Shown: positions 8,428 through 15,781, numbered from the stretch's first letter. The stretch is DNA of 37,397 nucleotides from an uncultured Pelagibacteraceae bacterium (GCA_902537555.1 CACBBR010000011.1:1-37397); one strand, 5' to 3'. The notes: a model not told the origin generated them from the sequence alone. Numbers and translations are program-made.

Positions 8428-9177
8428 ATGTTTAGTAGCAACGACCTCGAGCGATATTCAAGACAGATTATTTTAAAAAAAGTTGGTGTTTTAGGTCAAA
8501 AGAAAATCCAAAATGCTAAAGTTCTAGTTGTTGGATGTGGAGGCTTAGGAACGCCTGTTATTGATTTACTTTGTAGAGCAGGTATTGGTGAAATTGGTAT
8601 GATGGATCATGATAAAGTGAGTATATCAAATTTACATCGACAAGTTATGTTCAATTCTAATGATGTTGGAAAACACAAAGTTAATATTTTAAAAAAAAAA
8701 ATTAATAAAATAAATAAAAAGGTAAGAGTAAAAACGTATAGAATTAAAGCAGAAGATAAAAATTTAGGGAAAATCTTAAAACAATATGATGTTATTGTTG
8801 ATGGTACAGATAATTTTAAAGCAAAATTTCTTCTAAATAAATTTTCAATAAAATATAGAAAAAAACTTATTATTGGAGCAATAAGTAAGTTTGAGGGGCA
8901 TATTTTTACATTTGATTTTAGTTTAGAAAAAAGCCCATGTTTAAAATGTTTTTATCAAGGGGAACCATCAGAGGGAGTTTTAGATTGTGAAACTGATGGT
9001 ATATTAGGACCAACAGCAGTTATGACTGGTAGCTTACAAGCAAATGAAATTTTGAAATCAATTTTAATTGTTGGGAAAGATTTAAGTTCACATATTTTAA
9101 TTATAGATTTATTAAATCTTAAATTTAGAAAAGTGTTATTTAAAAAAAGAAAAAGATGTATATGCGAAAATATTTAG
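8428..9177 (+). CDS. moeB: HesA/MoeB/ThiF-family E1-like adenylyltransferase
   Basis: A 249-residue E1-like enzyme that adenylates the C-terminal glycine of a small sulfur-carrier protein. It starts LERYSRQIILKKVGVLGQKK, has the nucleotide-binding VVGCGGLGTPVIDLLCRAGIG, the DHDKVSISNLHRQVMF segment, VDGTDNFKAKFLLN, and zinc-binding cysteines in CLKCFY and the C-terminal CICEN. MoeB (molybdopterin), ThiF (thiamine) and related sulfur carriers cannot be told apart from sequence alone, and no carrier gene is adjacent, so the symbol is tentative. Its end overlaps the next gene. Confidence 0.85.
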   Translation: MFSSNDLERYSRQIILKKVGVLGQKKIQNAKVLVVGCGGLGTPVIDLLCRAGIGEIGMMDHDKVSISNLHRQVMFNSNDVGKHKVNILKKKINKINKKVRVKTYRIKAEDKNLGKILKQYDVIVDGTDNFKAKFLLNKFSIKYRKKLIIGAISKFEGHIFTFDFSLEKSPCLKCFYQGEPSEGVLDCETDGILGPTAVMTGSLQANEILKSILIVGKDLSSHILIIDLLNLKFRKVLFKKRKRCICENI

Positions 9178-9611
9178 TACTTTTATTTCTTTTTCTTTTA
9201 CCAATTTCATCGGCTGCTCAAGAAAACAATTATTTTCTAATGTTAAAAAATAAAAAGGTTAATGTAAGATATGGTCCGAGTCTGGATCATCCTGTTAAAT
9301 ATATTTATAGAAAAATTAATTTACCTGTGAAGGTAATTGATAAAAAAGAAAATTTTAGAAGAATAATTGATCATAAAAAAAATAGTGGATGGATTCATAT
9401 TTCTCAACTAAGATCTTCTCGCTCATTAATCACTACAAATGAAAAGATACTTTTTAAAAACTCAACAAAATACTCAAAGCCACTCGCAAAATTAGATCAA
9501 GGACGTCTGCTAAAAGTCATAAAATGTGAAGAAAAATGGTGTAACATTAAAACTGGTGACTATTCGGGTTGGATTATAAAAGATAATAATATCTGGGGTA
9601 TAGTTAATTAA
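9156..9611 (+). CDS. Secreted bacterial SH3-domain protein
   Basis: A 151-residue protein with a cleavable signal peptide (MRKYLVLLFLFLLPISSAAQ), then two SH3-like repeats: NVRYGPSLDHPVKYIYRK...SGWIHISQL (about 35-85) and a second block ending WCNIKTGDYSGWIIKDNNIWGI. Such SH3_3/SH3_4 proteins sit in the periplasm and are thought to bind the cell wall; no enzyme domain is present. Two ATGs (9156, 9162) are possible; the second gives a cleaner signal peptide. It overlaps the end of the MoeB-like gene by 22 bases and converges with the DUF3501 gene with an 8-base overlap. Confidence 0.8.
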   Translation: MYMRKYLVLLFLFLLPISSAAQENNYFLMLKNKKVNVRYGPSLDHPVKYIYRKINLPVKVIDKKENFRRIIDHKKNSGWIHISQLRSSRSLITTNEKILFKNSTKYSKPLAKLDQGRLLKVIKCEEKWCNIKTGDYSGWIIKDNNIWGIVN

Positions 9612-10197
9612 AGTCTGCTGAAAGAGCTTTAATATTATCCTCTGAAAATTTAGTTGTATGTGAATATTCCTTATGATCAATACCAACTTCAATAATATTA
9701 TTCTGATCTTTAAACTTATTTACCTGATCATTTGAAAAATTGAAATGTATAAATTGTACAGATGAAGCCTTTCCATCATCTGAAGTCCGATCTACATCCA
9801 TCTCTGGGACAGCATATATTTTTTCATCATCTATTTTTATAAAAATATTTTTTTCTACTCCACCTAATTTTCCAAGAAATTCTGCTCTTATCACTGGATT
9901 GTCGATCTCAAACATTAAAGTTGCAACTAATTCTTTACCATTAGGTATAAGAGGATTATATGCAGCTAATTCATCAGCTATTTGTTCATCGCCCCCTTTT
10001 TCAATGTAAAGCATTTCCTGAACTTGGGCTATCATCGTTTCATAACACTCAAAATAAAATGTTGCATAGGGTCCAAGGAGAATTCTTCTATTCTTTTTAA
10101 ATTCAACTAATTCTTTTCTCATTTGCCTTCTAACTTTTGTATAGGCATCTAAAGGCAAAAGATCTTCTTTTGTAATTATTTTTTGTTCTTTTGACAT
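9604..10197 (-). CDS. DUF3501 family protein
   Basis: A 197-residue soluble protein that I recognise as DUF3501 from its N-terminus ITKEDLLPLDAYTKVRRQMRKELVEFKKNRRILLGPYATFYFE and from its setting. No catalytic motif, cysteine pair or membrane segment is evident. An upstream ATG at 10209 overlaps the previous gene; the ATG at 10197 lies one base after that gene's TAG and gives the usual family start. It is the third gene of the rubrerythrin / iron-sulfur oxidoreductase cluster, an association I recall from other Proteobacteria, suggesting a shared redox function. The molecular role is unknown. Converges with the SH3-domain gene, overlapping it by 8 bases. Confidence 0.8.
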   Translation of the reverse strand: MSKEQKIITKEDLLPLDAYTKVRRQMRKELVEFKKNRRILLGPYATFYFECYETMIAQVQEMLYIEKGGDEQIADELAAYNPLIPNGKELVATLMFEIDNPVIRAEFLGKLGGVEKNIFIKIDDEKIYAVPEMDVDRTSDDGKASSVQFIHFNFSNDQVNKFKDQNNIIEVGIDHKEYSHTTKFSEDNIKALSADFN

Positions 10198-10198
10198 T

Positions 10199-11524
10199 CT
10201 ATAATCCATAACTTTTTGAGACTATTTCAATTGGATGCACAGCTTCATCATTTACTATATTTGTATCTTCAGCTAGCTGCTTAATATGTTTTCCAGCCAA
10301 TGGACAGTCAGATGCCATATATTTATTATTTTTTCTTTTAACAGTACTTGCGGTAGTTTTGCCCACCTTGTTTGCTATGTCGTGAGTTCCTTTCATTATT
10401 CCAAAAGTTCCTCCATGACCTGCACATCTTTCAACAACATCTAATTTAATATTTGGGATTAGTTTAAGCATGTCTCTTGCTTTATTACCCATATTTTGAG
10501 CTCTTGCATGACAAGCATTATGAACAGTTACTCCACCTTCAATTTCTTTTAGGCCATCAACCAAGCCTTCTTTGTTGGCAATATCCATAACATATTCGTC
10601 AATATCAAGAGTATTTTGAGAAAGTTTTTTGACTATTCCATCATTTGGCATTAACAAAGGCCATTCAAACTTCAACATTAACCCACAACTAGCTGTTAAT
10701 GTTACGACTTTGAAGCCTTTTTCAATATATTTATTTAATTCTCTTGAAACTAATTGCGCTTGTTTTGTAACTTGATCTAAATCGGCCTGCTCTAGATAAG
10801 GCATACCACAACAACCCGCATAAGAATGCTCTACCTCTACATTATTATGGTGTAAGACTTTTAAAGCAGCCTCACCAGTTTTTTTCTTATTAAAATTAAC
10901 AAAACATGTTGAATAAATTACTACTTTTCTCTGATTATTTTTTTTTAAAATATTTTTTTTGAATTTCTTAAAATACTTCGAAAATGTTTCTTTATTGTAC
11001 CTTGGTAAAATCACTCTTCTATCTATACCAGTAAAAAATTCTAAAACTTTTCTAGCAAATTTATTTTTTACATCAGTAATCCAATTTATTAAAAAGTTAA
11101 AAAATATTCCTATTTTTGAATTTCTATCGATTTTAGTTAATTGATTTGCAGTTTTTGATATATCACCATTTTTTCTTTGAGCAGTTCTATATCTCAACAT
11201 TAAATGAGGAAAATCTAAATCAAATTCATGCGGTGGTACATAAGGACATTTAGTCATAAAACACATGTCACATAGAGTACAAGCATCAACAACGGGTTTA
11301 AACTTATCACTTGAAAGATCTGATACTTCCCCACCTTCTGTTTCGTCTATAAAATCAAATAACTTTGGAAAGCTGTCACACAAATTAAAACATCTCCTGC
11401 ATCCATGGCAAATATCAAAGACCCTTCTCATCTCCTGATCAATTTTCTCAGGGTTTATAAAATCTGGGTCTCTAAATTTTAATGGATGTCTTGTAGGTGC
11501 TTGTGTACTACCTTCTTTGCTCAT
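10199..11524 (-). CDS. GlpC/HdrD-like iron-sulfur oxidoreductase
   Basis: A 441-residue protein with two ferredoxin-type 4Fe-4S sites near the N-terminus, CHGCRRCFNLC (Cys 39, 42, 45, 49) and CTLCDMCFMTKCP (Cys 82, 85, 88, 93), followed by two cysteine-rich CCG-type domains (AGCCGMPYLEQ and ERCAGHGGTFG). This is the layout of GlpC, HdrD and glycolate oxidase GlcF, which pass electrons to a quinone or disulfide. No FAD dehydrogenase partner is adjacent; its neighbours are rubrerythrin and DUF3501, so it may carry electrons to the rubrerythrin (inference). I chose the ATG at 11524; the longer TTG-started frame would run into the intercistronic hairpin. Confidence 0.85.
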   Translation of the reverse strand: MSKEGSTQAPTRHPLKFRDPDFINPEKIDQEMRRVFDICHGCRRCFNLCDSFPKLFDFIDETEGGEVSDLSSDKFKPVVDACTLCDMCFMTKCPYVPPHEFDLDFPHLMLRYRTAQRKNGDISKTANQLTKIDRNSKIGIFFNFLINWITDVKNKFARKVLEFFTGIDRRVILPRYNKETFSKYFKKFKKNILKKNNQRKVVIYSTCFVNFNKKKTGEAALKVLHHNNVEVEHSYAGCCGMPYLEQADLDQVTKQAQLVSRELNKYIEKGFKVVTLTASCGLMLKFEWPLLMPNDGIVKKLSQNTLDIDEYVMDIANKEGLVDGLKEIEGGVTVHNACHARAQNMGNKARDMLKLIPNIKLDVVERCAGHGGTFGIMKGTHDIANKVGKTTASTVKRKNNKYMASDCPLAGKHIKQLAEDTNIVNDEAVHPIEIVSKSYGL

Positions 11525-11540
11525 ATAATTAAATTGTAGT

Positions 11541-11571
11541 GTTTGTGGACGAGAGGGGTTCGTCCACAAAT
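11541..11571 (-). promoter_or_regulatory. Strong intercistronic hairpin between rubrerythrin and the iron-sulfur gene
   Basis: A perfect 11-bp inverted repeat, TTTGTGGACGA (11542-11552) and TCGTCCACAAA (11560-11570), with a 7-base loop. It is unusually GC-rich for this genome. It starts 6 bases after the rubrerythrin stop and ends 17 bases before the next ATG. No T-run follows it on the minus strand, so it looks like an mRNA processing or 3'-end stabilising element rather than a simple intrinsic terminator. Confidence 0.75.
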
Positions 11572-11576
11572 TTTGT

Positions 11577-11993
11577 TTAAGAAATACTTTCTAAAGTTTT
11601 TTGAAACTTTCCAGCATGAGATTTTTCGGCTTTTGCCAAAGTCTCAAACCAGTCAGCTATTTCATCAAAGCCTTCATCTCTGGCTGTTTTAGCCATTCCC
11701 GGGTACATATCTGTGTACTCATGTGTTTCACCTTGAATTGCAGACTCAAGATTTGCTTTTGTTTCACCGATTGGCTTACCAGTTGCTGGATCACCAACTT
11801 CTTCAAGATATTCTAAGTGACCATGTGCGTGTCCGGTTTCACCTTCTGCAGTTGATCTGAATACTGCTGCTACATCGTTAAAACCTTCAACATCAGCTTT
11901 TTGAGCAAAATAAAGATATCTTCGATTTGCTTGGCTTTCACCAGCAAATGCTTCTTTTAAATTTTCCTCTGTTTTACTACCTTTTAATGACAT
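11577..11993 (-). CDS. Rubrerythrin, rubredoxin-less short form
   Basis: A 138-residue ferritin-like di-iron protein. Diiron ligand helices are visible: [50 protein letters not shown] and [12 protein letters not shown]. The family reduces hydrogen peroxide in the cytoplasm. The C-terminal rubredoxin domain of classical rubrerythrin is missing, and the protein has no cysteine at all, so electrons must come from a separate carrier; the iron-sulfur gene immediately downstream is the obvious candidate. It is first in its transcription unit, with a well-formed promoter and candidate Irr boxes upstream, and AGGAG shortly before the ATG. Confidence 0.93.
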   Translation of the reverse strand: MSLKGSKTEENLKEAFAGESQANRRYLYFAQKADVEGFNDVAAVFRSTAEGETGHAHGHLEYLEEVGDPATGKPIGETKANLESAIQGETHEYTDMYPGMAKTARDEGFDEIADWFETLAKAEKSHAGKFQKTLESIS

Positions 11994-12007
11994 GTTTACT
12001 CCTACTA

Positions 12008-12024
12008 TTAATAATGATTCTAAA
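12008..12024 (-). promoter_or_regulatory. Candidate Irr-type operator, downstream of the rubrerythrin promoter
   Basis: On the minus strand this reads TTTAGAA-TCA-TTATTAA, the same TTTAGAA half-site and 3-base spacing as the boxes at 12064-12080 and 12544-12560. It lies between the -10 element and the rubrerythrin start codon, where a bound repressor would block transcription. Weakest of the three copies. Confidence 0.35.
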
Positions 12025-12031
12025 TTAAGCT

Positions 12032-12060
12032 TTATATAATGGTTATAAAATATATGTCAA
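12032..12060 (-). promoter_or_regulatory. Sigma70-type promoter of the rubrerythrin operon
   Basis: On the minus strand a perfect TTGACA (12060-12055) is followed by TATATA after 16 bases (12038-12033) or ATATAA after 17 (12037-12032). The leader would be about 35 bases. The -35 box overlaps one arm of a perfect palindrome (12059-12075). Confidence 0.65.
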
Positions 12061-12080
12061 CAGTTTAGAACTGTTTTAAT
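12059..12080. promoter_or_regulatory. Palindromic operator overlapping the rubrerythrin -35 box, including an Irr-like box
   Basis: The sequence contains AACAGTT-TAG-AACTGTT, a perfect 7-bp palindrome with 3-base centre (12059-12075) overlapping the -35 box. In the plus direction 12064-12080 also reads TTTAGAA-CTG-TTTTAAT, matching the element at 12544-12560 at 13 of 14 fixed positions. It is a likely regulator-binding site; Irr, encoded immediately upstream, is the first candidate. Confidence 0.55.
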
Positions 12081-12109
12081 ATATTTTTTAAAGTATTGTA
12101 ATTATTGGA

Positions 12110-12538
12110 TTATTTTTGAGATTGATTATCACTTACAATCTTAGCAATTACTTCCACTGATCTAATTTTTTTTCCTGGGATTTTTTTTCTAATGTTAATC
12201 TCATCAACTTCATCTTGGTCTATATCAATTAATTTATTTTCCTCTTCGTCAAAAAAATGGTGATGATGGCTAACATTAGTATCGTAATAACTTTGTGATG
12301 AATTTAGAGGGATTTCTTTGAGATATCCTTTTTTAATGAATGCGTGCACAGTGTTATAAACTGTTGCCAATGAAACCTTCATATTTGCTTGATTTTCAAT
12401 GATTTTAACCAATTCTTTGATTGTAAAATGAAAGGTTTTATCAGTGTCAAATAATACCTCACAAATTTTTATTCTTTGTTTTGTAGGTCGGAGTCCTGAT
12501 TTTCTCAGTTTATCTATATATTGTTCAGCGTAAGCCAT
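12110..12538 (-). CDS. irr: Fur-family transcriptional regulator, probable Irr (iron response regulator)
   Basis: A 142-residue Fur-superfamily protein: winged helix at the N-terminus (SGLRPTKQRIKICEVLF; recognition region SLATVYNTVHAFIKKGYLKEI) and a histidine-rich metal/heme site in SHHHHFF followed by DIDQDEVDEI. Assignment to Irr rests on the His cluster, absence of C-terminal CxxC zinc motifs, and its place divergent from fabA-fabB-fabI, the neighbourhood of irr in Rhizobiales. No N-terminal heme regulatory Cys-Pro is present. Irr senses iron through heme and controls iron-using and iron-uptake genes. A second Fur-family gene occurs at 28249-28677, so the pair would divide iron control. 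A candidate autoregulatory box lies at 12544-12560. Confidence 0.75.
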   Translation of the reverse strand: MAYAEQYIDKLRKSGLRPTKQRIKICEVLFDTDKTFHFTIKELVKIIENQANMKVSLATVYNTVHAFIKKGYLKEIPLNSSQSYYDTNVSHHHHFFDEEENKLIDIDQDEVDEINIRKKIPGKKIRSVEVIAKIVSDNQSQK

Positions 12539-12543
12539 TACTA

Positions 12544-12565
12544 ATTATAATTATTCTAAAGAATA
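12544..12565. promoter_or_regulatory. Candidate Irr/Fur operator between irr and fabA
   Basis: On the minus strand 12560-12544 reads TTTAGAA-TAA-TTATAAT, matching the rubrerythrin box with the same spacing. It also overlaps the palindrome TATTCT-AA-AGAATA (12552-12565). It lies 6-27 bases upstream of the irr start and just upstream of a possible fabA -10 (TATAAT, 12573-12578), so it could control both divergent genes. Confidence 0.45.
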
Positions 12566-12610
12566 TCTATATTATAATGTTGGTAAATCAAGTAATAAGA
12601 TTACAAATTT

Positions 12611-13111
12611 ATGAAAAAAAATTCCTTTAATTATGACGAATTAATAGGTTGTGCAAATGGTGAGCTTTTTGGCCCTGGTAATGCAAAATTACCATCTCCT
12701 CCAATGCTTATGTTTGACAGAATTACTGAAATTGATGAAAATAAGGGTGCTTTTGGGAAAGGATTGATGAAAGCTGAACTTGATATTAAAGATGATTTAT
12801 GGTTTTTTGATTGTCACTTTAAAGAAGATCCAGTTATGCCAGGATGTTTAGGCCTAGATGCAATGTGGCAGTTGGTTGGATTTTACTTAGGTTGGCTTGG
12901 AAACCCAGGAAGAGGAAGAGCTTTAGGGGTAAGCACAGTGAAATTTACTGGAGAAGTTTTAAAGAATGTCAAAATGGCAACATATATAATTGATATGAAA
13001 AGAATATTAATTAAAGGTGAAACAACTGTTGGCTTAGCAAATGGAATTCTTCTGGCGGATGATAAAAAGATTTACTCAGCTGATAGTCTTAAAGTAGGTT
13101 TATTTAAATAA
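12611..13111 (+). CDS. fabA: 3-hydroxyacyl-[ACP] dehydratase/isomerase FabA
   Basis: A 166-residue hot-dog-fold enzyme close to the E. coli length. The active-site segment [24 protein letters not shown] carries the catalytic His (69) and Asp (83), and the FabA-type start ([28 protein letters not shown]) distinguishes it from FabZ. It dehydrates 3-hydroxydecanoyl-ACP and isomerises the trans-2 product to cis-3, the branch point to unsaturated fatty acids. It is first in fabA-fabB-fabI, overlapping fabB by one base (TAATG), and divergent from irr. Confidence 0.96.
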   Translation: MKKNSFNYDELIGCANGELFGPGNAKLPSPPMLMFDRITEIDENKGAFGKGLMKAELDIKDDLWFFDCHFKEDPVMPGCLGLDAMWQLVGFYLGWLGNPGRGRALGVSTVKFTGEVLKNVKMATYIIDMKRILIKGETTVGLANGILLADDKKIYSADSLKVGLFK

Positions 13112-14322
13112 TGAGAAGAGTCGTAGTCACAGGTTTAGGAATTGTTTCTTGTTTAGGTAATAATCAGGAAGAAGTTCATCAATCTTTATTGAATTCTAAG
13201 TCAGGTATTTCTTTTTGCGAAGAATATAAAGAACACAATTTAAAAAGTCATATCCATGGAAAGCCAAATATAAAACTTGAAGATCACATAGATAGAAAAA
13301 CAATTAGATTTATGGGCTCAGGATCAGCTTATAATTATATTGCAATGAAAGAAGCAATTGAAGATTCTGGACTAGAAGAAAGTGAAGTAAGTAATTTTAA
13401 AACTGGAATTGTTATGGGTTCAGGTGGACCTTCAATAGAAAATGTTATTTTAGCAGCAGATAAAACTAGAGCTAAAACTCCTAAATTAATGGGACCATTT
13501 ATAGTTCCAAGAACAATGGCGAGTACAGCTTCCGCTACACTTGCTGTGCCTTTTAAAATTAAAGGTACGAATTATACAATGAGTTCAGCTTGTGCAACAA
13601 GTGGTCACTGTATTGGAAATTCTATGGAATTAATTCAAATGGGAAAACAAGATATTGTTTTTGCTGGTGGAAGTGAGGAAATCCATTGGGCAATGACTGC
13701 AATGTTTGATGCAATGACTGCACTTTCATCAAAATATAATGATACCCCTGAAAAAGCTTCAAGGGCATATGATAAAACAAGAGATGGTTTTGTAATTGCA
13801 GGAGGTGCAGGGGTGCTTGTTCTCGAAGAGTACGAACATGCAAAAGCAAGGGGGGCAAAAATATACGCAGAATTAACTGGTTATGGAGCAACCTCAGATG
13901 GATACGATATGGTAGCCCCATCAGGTGAAGGAGCAGTAAGATGTATGAAAATGGCAATGTCAACTTCTAAAAATAAAATAGATTATATAAATACTCATGG
14001 AACATCTACTCCTGTAGGAGATATTACAGAATTGAATGCAGTAAAAGATACTTTTGGAAATGAAATTCCAAAAATAAGTTCAACCAAATCTTTGTCAGGT
14101 CATCCACTAGGAGCTGCTTCAGTTCACGAAGCTATATATTGTTTAATTATGATGAAAAAAAATTTTATTGCTGGATCAGCCAACATCAGTGAAATGGATG
14201 AAGAGGCTAAAAAATTTCCAATCGTTGCTAAAACAGAAACAGAGGCAACTTTAAATACAGTTATGTCAAATAGTTTTGGTTTTGGTGGAACAAATGCAAC
14301 ACTAATTTTTGAGAAAGTTTAA
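13111..14322 (+). CDS. fabB: Beta-ketoacyl-ACP synthase I (FabB)
   Basis: A 403-residue condensing enzyme. The catalytic triad is visible: Cys161 in [10 protein letters not shown], His in [12 protein letters not shown] and His in [15 protein letters not shown], with the glycine-rich [11 protein letters not shown] near the C-terminus. FabB elongates cis-3-decenoyl-ACP and is required for unsaturated fatty acid synthesis; its location directly after fabA argues for FabB rather than FabF. The start overlaps the fabA stop by one base and fabI follows after 3 bases. Confidence 0.95.
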   Translation: MRRVVVTGLGIVSCLGNNQEEVHQSLLNSKSGISFCEEYKEHNLKSHIHGKPNIKLEDHIDRKTIRFMGSGSAYNYIAMKEAIEDSGLEESEVSNFKTGIVMGSGGPSIENVILAADKTRAKTPKLMGPFIVPRTMASTASATLAVPFKIKGTNYTMSSACATSGHCIGNSMELIQMGKQDIVFAGGSEEIHWAMTAMFDAMTALSSKYNDTPEKASRAYDKTRDGFVIAGGAGVLVLEEYEHAKARGAKIYAELTGYGATSDGYDMVAPSGEGAVRCMKMAMSTSKNKIDYINTHGTSTPVGDITELNAVKDTFGNEIPKISSTKSLSGHPLGAASVHEAIYCLIMMKKNFIAGSANISEMDEEAKKFPIVAKTETEATLNTVMSNSFGFGGTNATLIFEKV

Positions 14323-14325
14323 TTA

Positions 14326-15111
14326 ATGTCTTTAATGAAGGGAAAAAAAGGACTGATAATGGGTGTCGCGAATGAAAGGTCTATTGCGTGGGGTATTTCG
14401 CAAAAACTTGCTGAGGCAGGTGCAGAATTAGCTTTTACTTATTTGGGTGATGCTCTTAAAAAAAGAGTGGTACCTTTAGCAGAAAAACTCAATTCAAATG
14501 TTACTTTTAGTTGTGACGTTGAAAAAAAAGATGAAGTAATAAAACTTTTTGAAGATATTAAATCCCAATGGGGCGAGATAGACTTTGTTGTCCATGCAAT
14601 CGCATTTTCAGATAAATCTGAATTATCTGGAGAATATTTAAATACTACAAGAGAAAATTTTCAAAGAAGTATGCTTATTTCATGCTTTTCGTTCACAGAA
14701 GTTGCAAGGGAAGCTTCCAAAGTCATGAAATTGGGTGGTAGCATGATCACTCTAAGTTATGAGGCTAATAAAGCTATACCAAATTATAATGTCATGGGTG
14801 TTTGTAAAGCGGCATTGGAGTCTAGTGTAAAATATTTAGCACGTGATCTAGGGTCTAAAGGAATTAGAGTTAACGCAATAAGTGCTGGTCCAATTAAAAC
14901 TTTAGCAGCATCAGCAATTGGAGATGCAAAATTTTTATATAAATGGAATGCTGATCACTCATTTTTAAAAAGAAATGTAGATAATTTAGATGTTGGAAAC
15001 TCTGCACTATATCTTCTAAGTGATATGGCAGGTGGTGTGACAGGTGAAATTCACTATGTAGATGCTGGCTATAATAAAGTAGGTATGCCAGATCCAAAAA
15101 ATATATCTTAA
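14326..15111 (+). CDS. fabI: Enoyl-[ACP] reductase (NADH) FabI
   Basis: A 261-residue short-chain dehydrogenase of the FabI type. N-terminal nucleotide-binding region KKGLIMGVANERSIAWGISQ, the family's SYEANKAIPNYNVMGVCKAALE with the Y-x6-K pair (Tyr154, Lys161), and RVNAISAGPIKTLAASAI near the C-terminus. It reduces trans-2-enoyl-ACP, the last step of each elongation cycle. Third gene of the fab operon, 3 bases after fabB. Followed 12 bases later by a small membrane-protein gene. Confidence 0.96.
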   Translation: MSLMKGKKGLIMGVANERSIAWGISQKLAEAGAELAFTYLGDALKKRVVPLAEKLNSNVTFSCDVEKKDEVIKLFEDIKSQWGEIDFVVHAIAFSDKSELSGEYLNTTRENFQRSMLISCFSFTEVAREASKVMKLGGSMITLSYEANKAIPNYNVMGVCKAALESSVKYLARDLGSKGIRVNAISAGPIKTLAASAIGDAKFLYKWNADHSFLKRNVDNLDVGNSALYLLSDMAGGVTGEIHYVDAGYNKVGMPDPKNIS

Positions 15112-15123
15112 AGGTTTATCATT

Positions 15124-15273
15124 ATGCTAATTTTAGTTTGGTTTGTAGTTTGTATTATATTTTTTATAGTACAATTAATCCTTGAAGGTTCTGGTCATGC
15201 ACTGGAAGTTTTTGCCCTATTGACCGCAATAGCTTTATTCTTGATAAATAGATTAGGTAAAAATAAAAATTAA
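15124..15273 (+). CDS. Small 49-residue membrane protein, unknown function
   Basis: A short reading frame, ATG at 15124 to TAA at 15271-15273, encoding 49 residues. Residues 2-19 (LILVWFVVCIIFFIVQLI) form one hydrophobic segment, a short LEGSGHALE turn follows, and residues 29-43 form a second, with a lysine-rich tail. An AAAGG lies about 9 bases before the ATG, and it fills an otherwise empty 175-base gap between fabI and msrB on the same strand. I do not recognise the family. The two-helix hairpin and the good ribosome-binding site support it being a real gene. Confidence 0.6.
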   Translation: MLILVWFVVCIIFFIVQLILEGSGHALEVFALLTAIALFLINRLGKNKN

Positions 15274-15286
15274 ATAATAATCTATT

Positions 15287-15778
15287 ATGAGAAGAAATTT
15301 TTTAAAAATCGCTGGGGCTTCAATATTGGGTTTTTTATTTTATCCATTACACACATTAGCTAGTAATTTAGTTGGATTTAAAAAAAAATTAAAAAAAGAT
15401 GAGAGTGAGTATAATATAATTAATCCTGATCTTACAAATGAACAAAAAATAATAATGTTTGAGGAGGGCACTGAACGTGCTGGAACTAGTGAATTAAACT
15501 ATGAGAAAAGAAAAGGATCTTATCATTGTGCTAATTGTGGTGTGAAATTATTTGAGTCCACTGCAAAATTTGATAGTGGAACTGGGTGGCCATCATTCAC
15601 TGAGGCAATACCAGGCGCGTTTGTAACAAAAACTGATTATTCTTTTGGCATGAAGAGGACTGAATATAGCTGTGCAAATTGTGGCGCTCATCACGGCCAT
15701 GTATTCAATGATGGTCCAGATGGTGGAAAAAGATATTGTAGCAATGGTCTTTGCTTGCTTTTCGTCCCAGAGAGTTAG
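15287..15778 (+). CDS. msrB: Peptide-methionine (R)-S-oxide reductase MsrB, Tat-exported
   Basis: A 163-residue protein. The N-terminus MRRNFLKIAGASILGF has a twin-arginine RRxFLK motif followed by a hydrophobic stretch and a possible cleavage near LAS (about residue 26), suggesting export of a folded protein. The MsrB domain (about 45-163) has zinc-binding pairs CANC in YHCANCG and YSCANCG, the substrate segment GTGWPSF, GHVFNDGP, and the catalytic Cys151 in KRYCSNG. It reduces methionine-R-sulfoxide in damaged proteins. Downstream of fabI and the small membrane protein; convergent with the next gene, with only 3 bases between stops. Confidence 0.93.
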   Translation: MRRNFLKIAGASILGFLFYPLHTLASNLVGFKKKLKKDESEYNIINPDLTNEQKIIMFEEGTERAGTSELNYEKRKGSYHCANCGVKLFESTAKFDSGTGWPSFTEAIPGAFVTKTDYSFGMKRTEYSCANCGAHHGHVFNDGPDGGKRYCSNGLCLLFVPES

Positions 15779-15781
15779 TAA

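Noticed and set aside
11525-11569. TTG-initiated extension of the iron-sulfur protein across the hairpin
   Set aside because: It would translate through the GC-rich hairpin, and the ATG at 11524 gives the conserved-looking N-terminus.
13622-13963. Minus-strand reading frame of 113 residues inside fabB
   Set aside because: It lies wholly antisense to a well-supported gene, and its leucine/histidine-rich composition reflects the complementary codon pattern.
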